Assembly: GCA_027422505.1 (NCBI GenBank)
Contig: JAPQWV010000018.1
Coordinates: 17,812,001-17,876,000 of the forward strand
Source of the DNA: Craterostigma plantagineum
Lineage: Eukaryota > Streptophyta > Magnoliopsida > Lamiales > Linderniaceae
Reading direction: 5' to 3'
DNA length: 64,000 bases
Each line of letters starts with the position of its first letter. Within the stretch, counting starts at the first letter, position 1. This document shows, piece after piece, positions 63,901-64,000 of the stretch. The position numbers and the translations under genes are program-made. The notes under the pieces were generated by a model. The model searched no databases and had not been told where the DNA came from. It saw only the letters and a program-made list of their open reading frames with translations.

Positions 63901-64000
63901 TTTACTTCCGGAAGTTAAATGACAGTTCGTTCATTTATCTCTTATTATATGTTGATGACATGCTCATTGCGGCTAAGAATCTTGCAGAAATTCACCAGTT
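60948..64000 (+). CDS. Copia gag-pol polyprotein (open to window edge)
   Basis: From ACCATGACG at 60948 the frame has no stop for 1017 codons to the end of the window. In order: gag ([18 protein letters not shown] and [15 protein letters not shown]), a CCHC zinc knuckle [14 protein letters not shown] from residue 230, an aspartic protease [10 protein letters not shown] with D290, the GAG-pre-integrase HHCC ([10 protein letters not shown] near 418), an integrase core with D at about 482 (SDVWGP), D at about 545 (RTDNG) and E at about 581 ([11 protein letters not shown]), and RT from about 845 ([12 protein letters not shown]) to YVDDM near residue 1002. The RNase H part lies outside. All catalytic residues seen are intact, suggesting a young, possibly active copy. 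Confidence 0.95.
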   Translation, partial: MTITKMSIEKFDRNVNFAMWSLKMEAILIQDGCEVALEGVKKKPTEMKDDLFNELDKKARSTIILNLSYEVLQEVATETTAMGMWDALKAIYMKKTKENRLYLKQKLYSMKMTEGTSILSHLDKFDSIIIDLANVEVKVTDEDQAIILLCSLPSSLKHFRDTIIYGNDTISYASVKSALQSKEQIDRDITGEASGSQAEGLFARGRPERREAESSRSKERSKSRYRNKVCNFCKKKGHIKADCFKLKNKEKNNQQLNKPAEASVAADESDGTIFVATANIVRSENEWILDSGCSYHISRSRDYFSTYEKFDGGYVLMGNDAPCKVVGKGTVRIKMFDGIIRTLTEVRHVPDMKRNLISLGTLQSQGCRFSGEDGVLKIARGALVVMKACRSGNLYVLQGTTITGSAAVSTSPEVDTTRLWHMRLGHMGEKGLTILSKRGLLCGQSTGKMDFCEHCIFGKQKRVSFNSPAVHRTKGTLDYIHSDVWGPSRVPSKGGARYMLTFIDDFSRKVWVYFLKQKSDVFLTFKQWKALIEKQTGKQIKRLRTDNGLEFCGSEFNEFCKNEGIARHHTVRMTPQQNGVAERMNRTLLERARCMISNAGLTNDFWAGAIAAACYIVNRSPCSPINFKTPEEVWSGTPADYSNLRIFGCPAYMHVNEGKLEPRAKKCIFLGYASGVKGYRLYNPDPKSPKFIISRDVTFDESSMLHPSKESTNSSNEEKKDSVHSEVELEINKDPSDDPATSSTDQGDEPEPDSDPVEDESVEQEYSIARDRERREIRLPQRYVNLVSYALSVAQETGGGGEPSTYSEAISDVNSDKWLVAMNEEMESLHKNGTWILVPPPKKKKIVGCKWVFKKKEGISGSDDARYKARLVAKGYSQVQGVDFNDVLSPVVRHSSIRVLLAFVAMYDLELEQFDVKTAFLHGNLDEQIYMKQPEGFIVEGKEDQVCLLKKSLYGLKQSPRQWYKRFDSFMLGHGFSRSMYDSCVYFRKLNDSSFIYLLLYVDDMLIAAKNLAEIHQ

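Larger units (their letters stand above)
60390..64000 (+). mobile_element. Ty1/Copia retrotransposon, apparently intact, 3' part outside window
   Basis: The left LTR ends TCCTAACA at about 60905. It is followed by the primer-binding site TGGTATCAGAGCC (60910-60922). The LTR contains the TATA box at about 60600. Its left boundary cannot be fixed because the second LTR is outside the window; 60390 is a guess. The coding region is a single uninterrupted gag-pol frame (60948 onward), unlike the decayed Copia at 25844-31000. Confidence 0.88.

Overview
The window is nuclear DNA of a flowering plant, probably a eudicot. It has intron-bearing genes with GT..AG introns, an AT-rich background, plant-only gene families (WIP KASH proteins, PORR, WEB/PMI, D6PK-type AGC kinases, TIR-NB-TPR proteins) and plant transposons (Cassandra, Copia, LINE, MULE, hAT and pogo types). 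The species cannot be named from the sequence. All exon joins were made by eye from splice sites, reading frame and remembered family members; no alignment was run.

Layout. 1-189: end of an unrecognised gene. 576-661: tRNA-Trp with an internal 14-bp duplication. 950-2650: WIP-type nuclear-envelope protein. 3355-5698: 5'-truncated LINE with target-site duplications. 8238-11216: TIR-NB-TPR (TNP/XTNX) protein, convergent with a PAT1 mRNA-decay factor (11647-15421). 15729-18399: an hAT-type and a Harbinger-type non-autonomous element. 19067-20239: PORR organelle RNA-binding protein. 20330-21335: cytochrome P450 pseudogene. 21632-24083: 13-exon KDO-8-phosphate synthase.

24326-32442 is a transposon nest. 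A pogo/Emigrant-like outer element holds a second TIR element, which holds a complete Cassandra TRIM (LTRs carrying 5S-rRNA-like sequence) and a decayed Copia element; each level has its own target-site duplication. 33571-36654 is a D6PK-like kinase whose insertion domain is interrupted by a LINE. 37196-38793 is a NIPP1-like FHA protein. 39467-44107 is a degenerate Mutator-like element with an OTU protease-like domain, broken by a Cassandra solo LTR and carrying a quasi-palindromic GGCCGAAAA array.

44213-51042 is a minus-strand gene run: a WEB-family coiled-coil protein, mitochondrial acyl carrier protein and an oligopeptide transporter. 51043-55139 is gene-free and holds a three-level nest (hAT-like element > solo LTR > hAT MITE). 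Then come a cytochrome b561/DOMON protein (55140-56560), an acidic Glu/Ala-rich protein (56913-57537) and EMC3 (59008-60301) lacking its first coding exon. Next to EMC3 begins an apparently intact Copia element whose gag-pol frame (60948-64000) is open to the window edge.

The genes are mostly single-copy housekeeping or signalling genes with no operon-like linkage. The unusual content is in the insertions: exon interruption, intron invasion and deep nesting.
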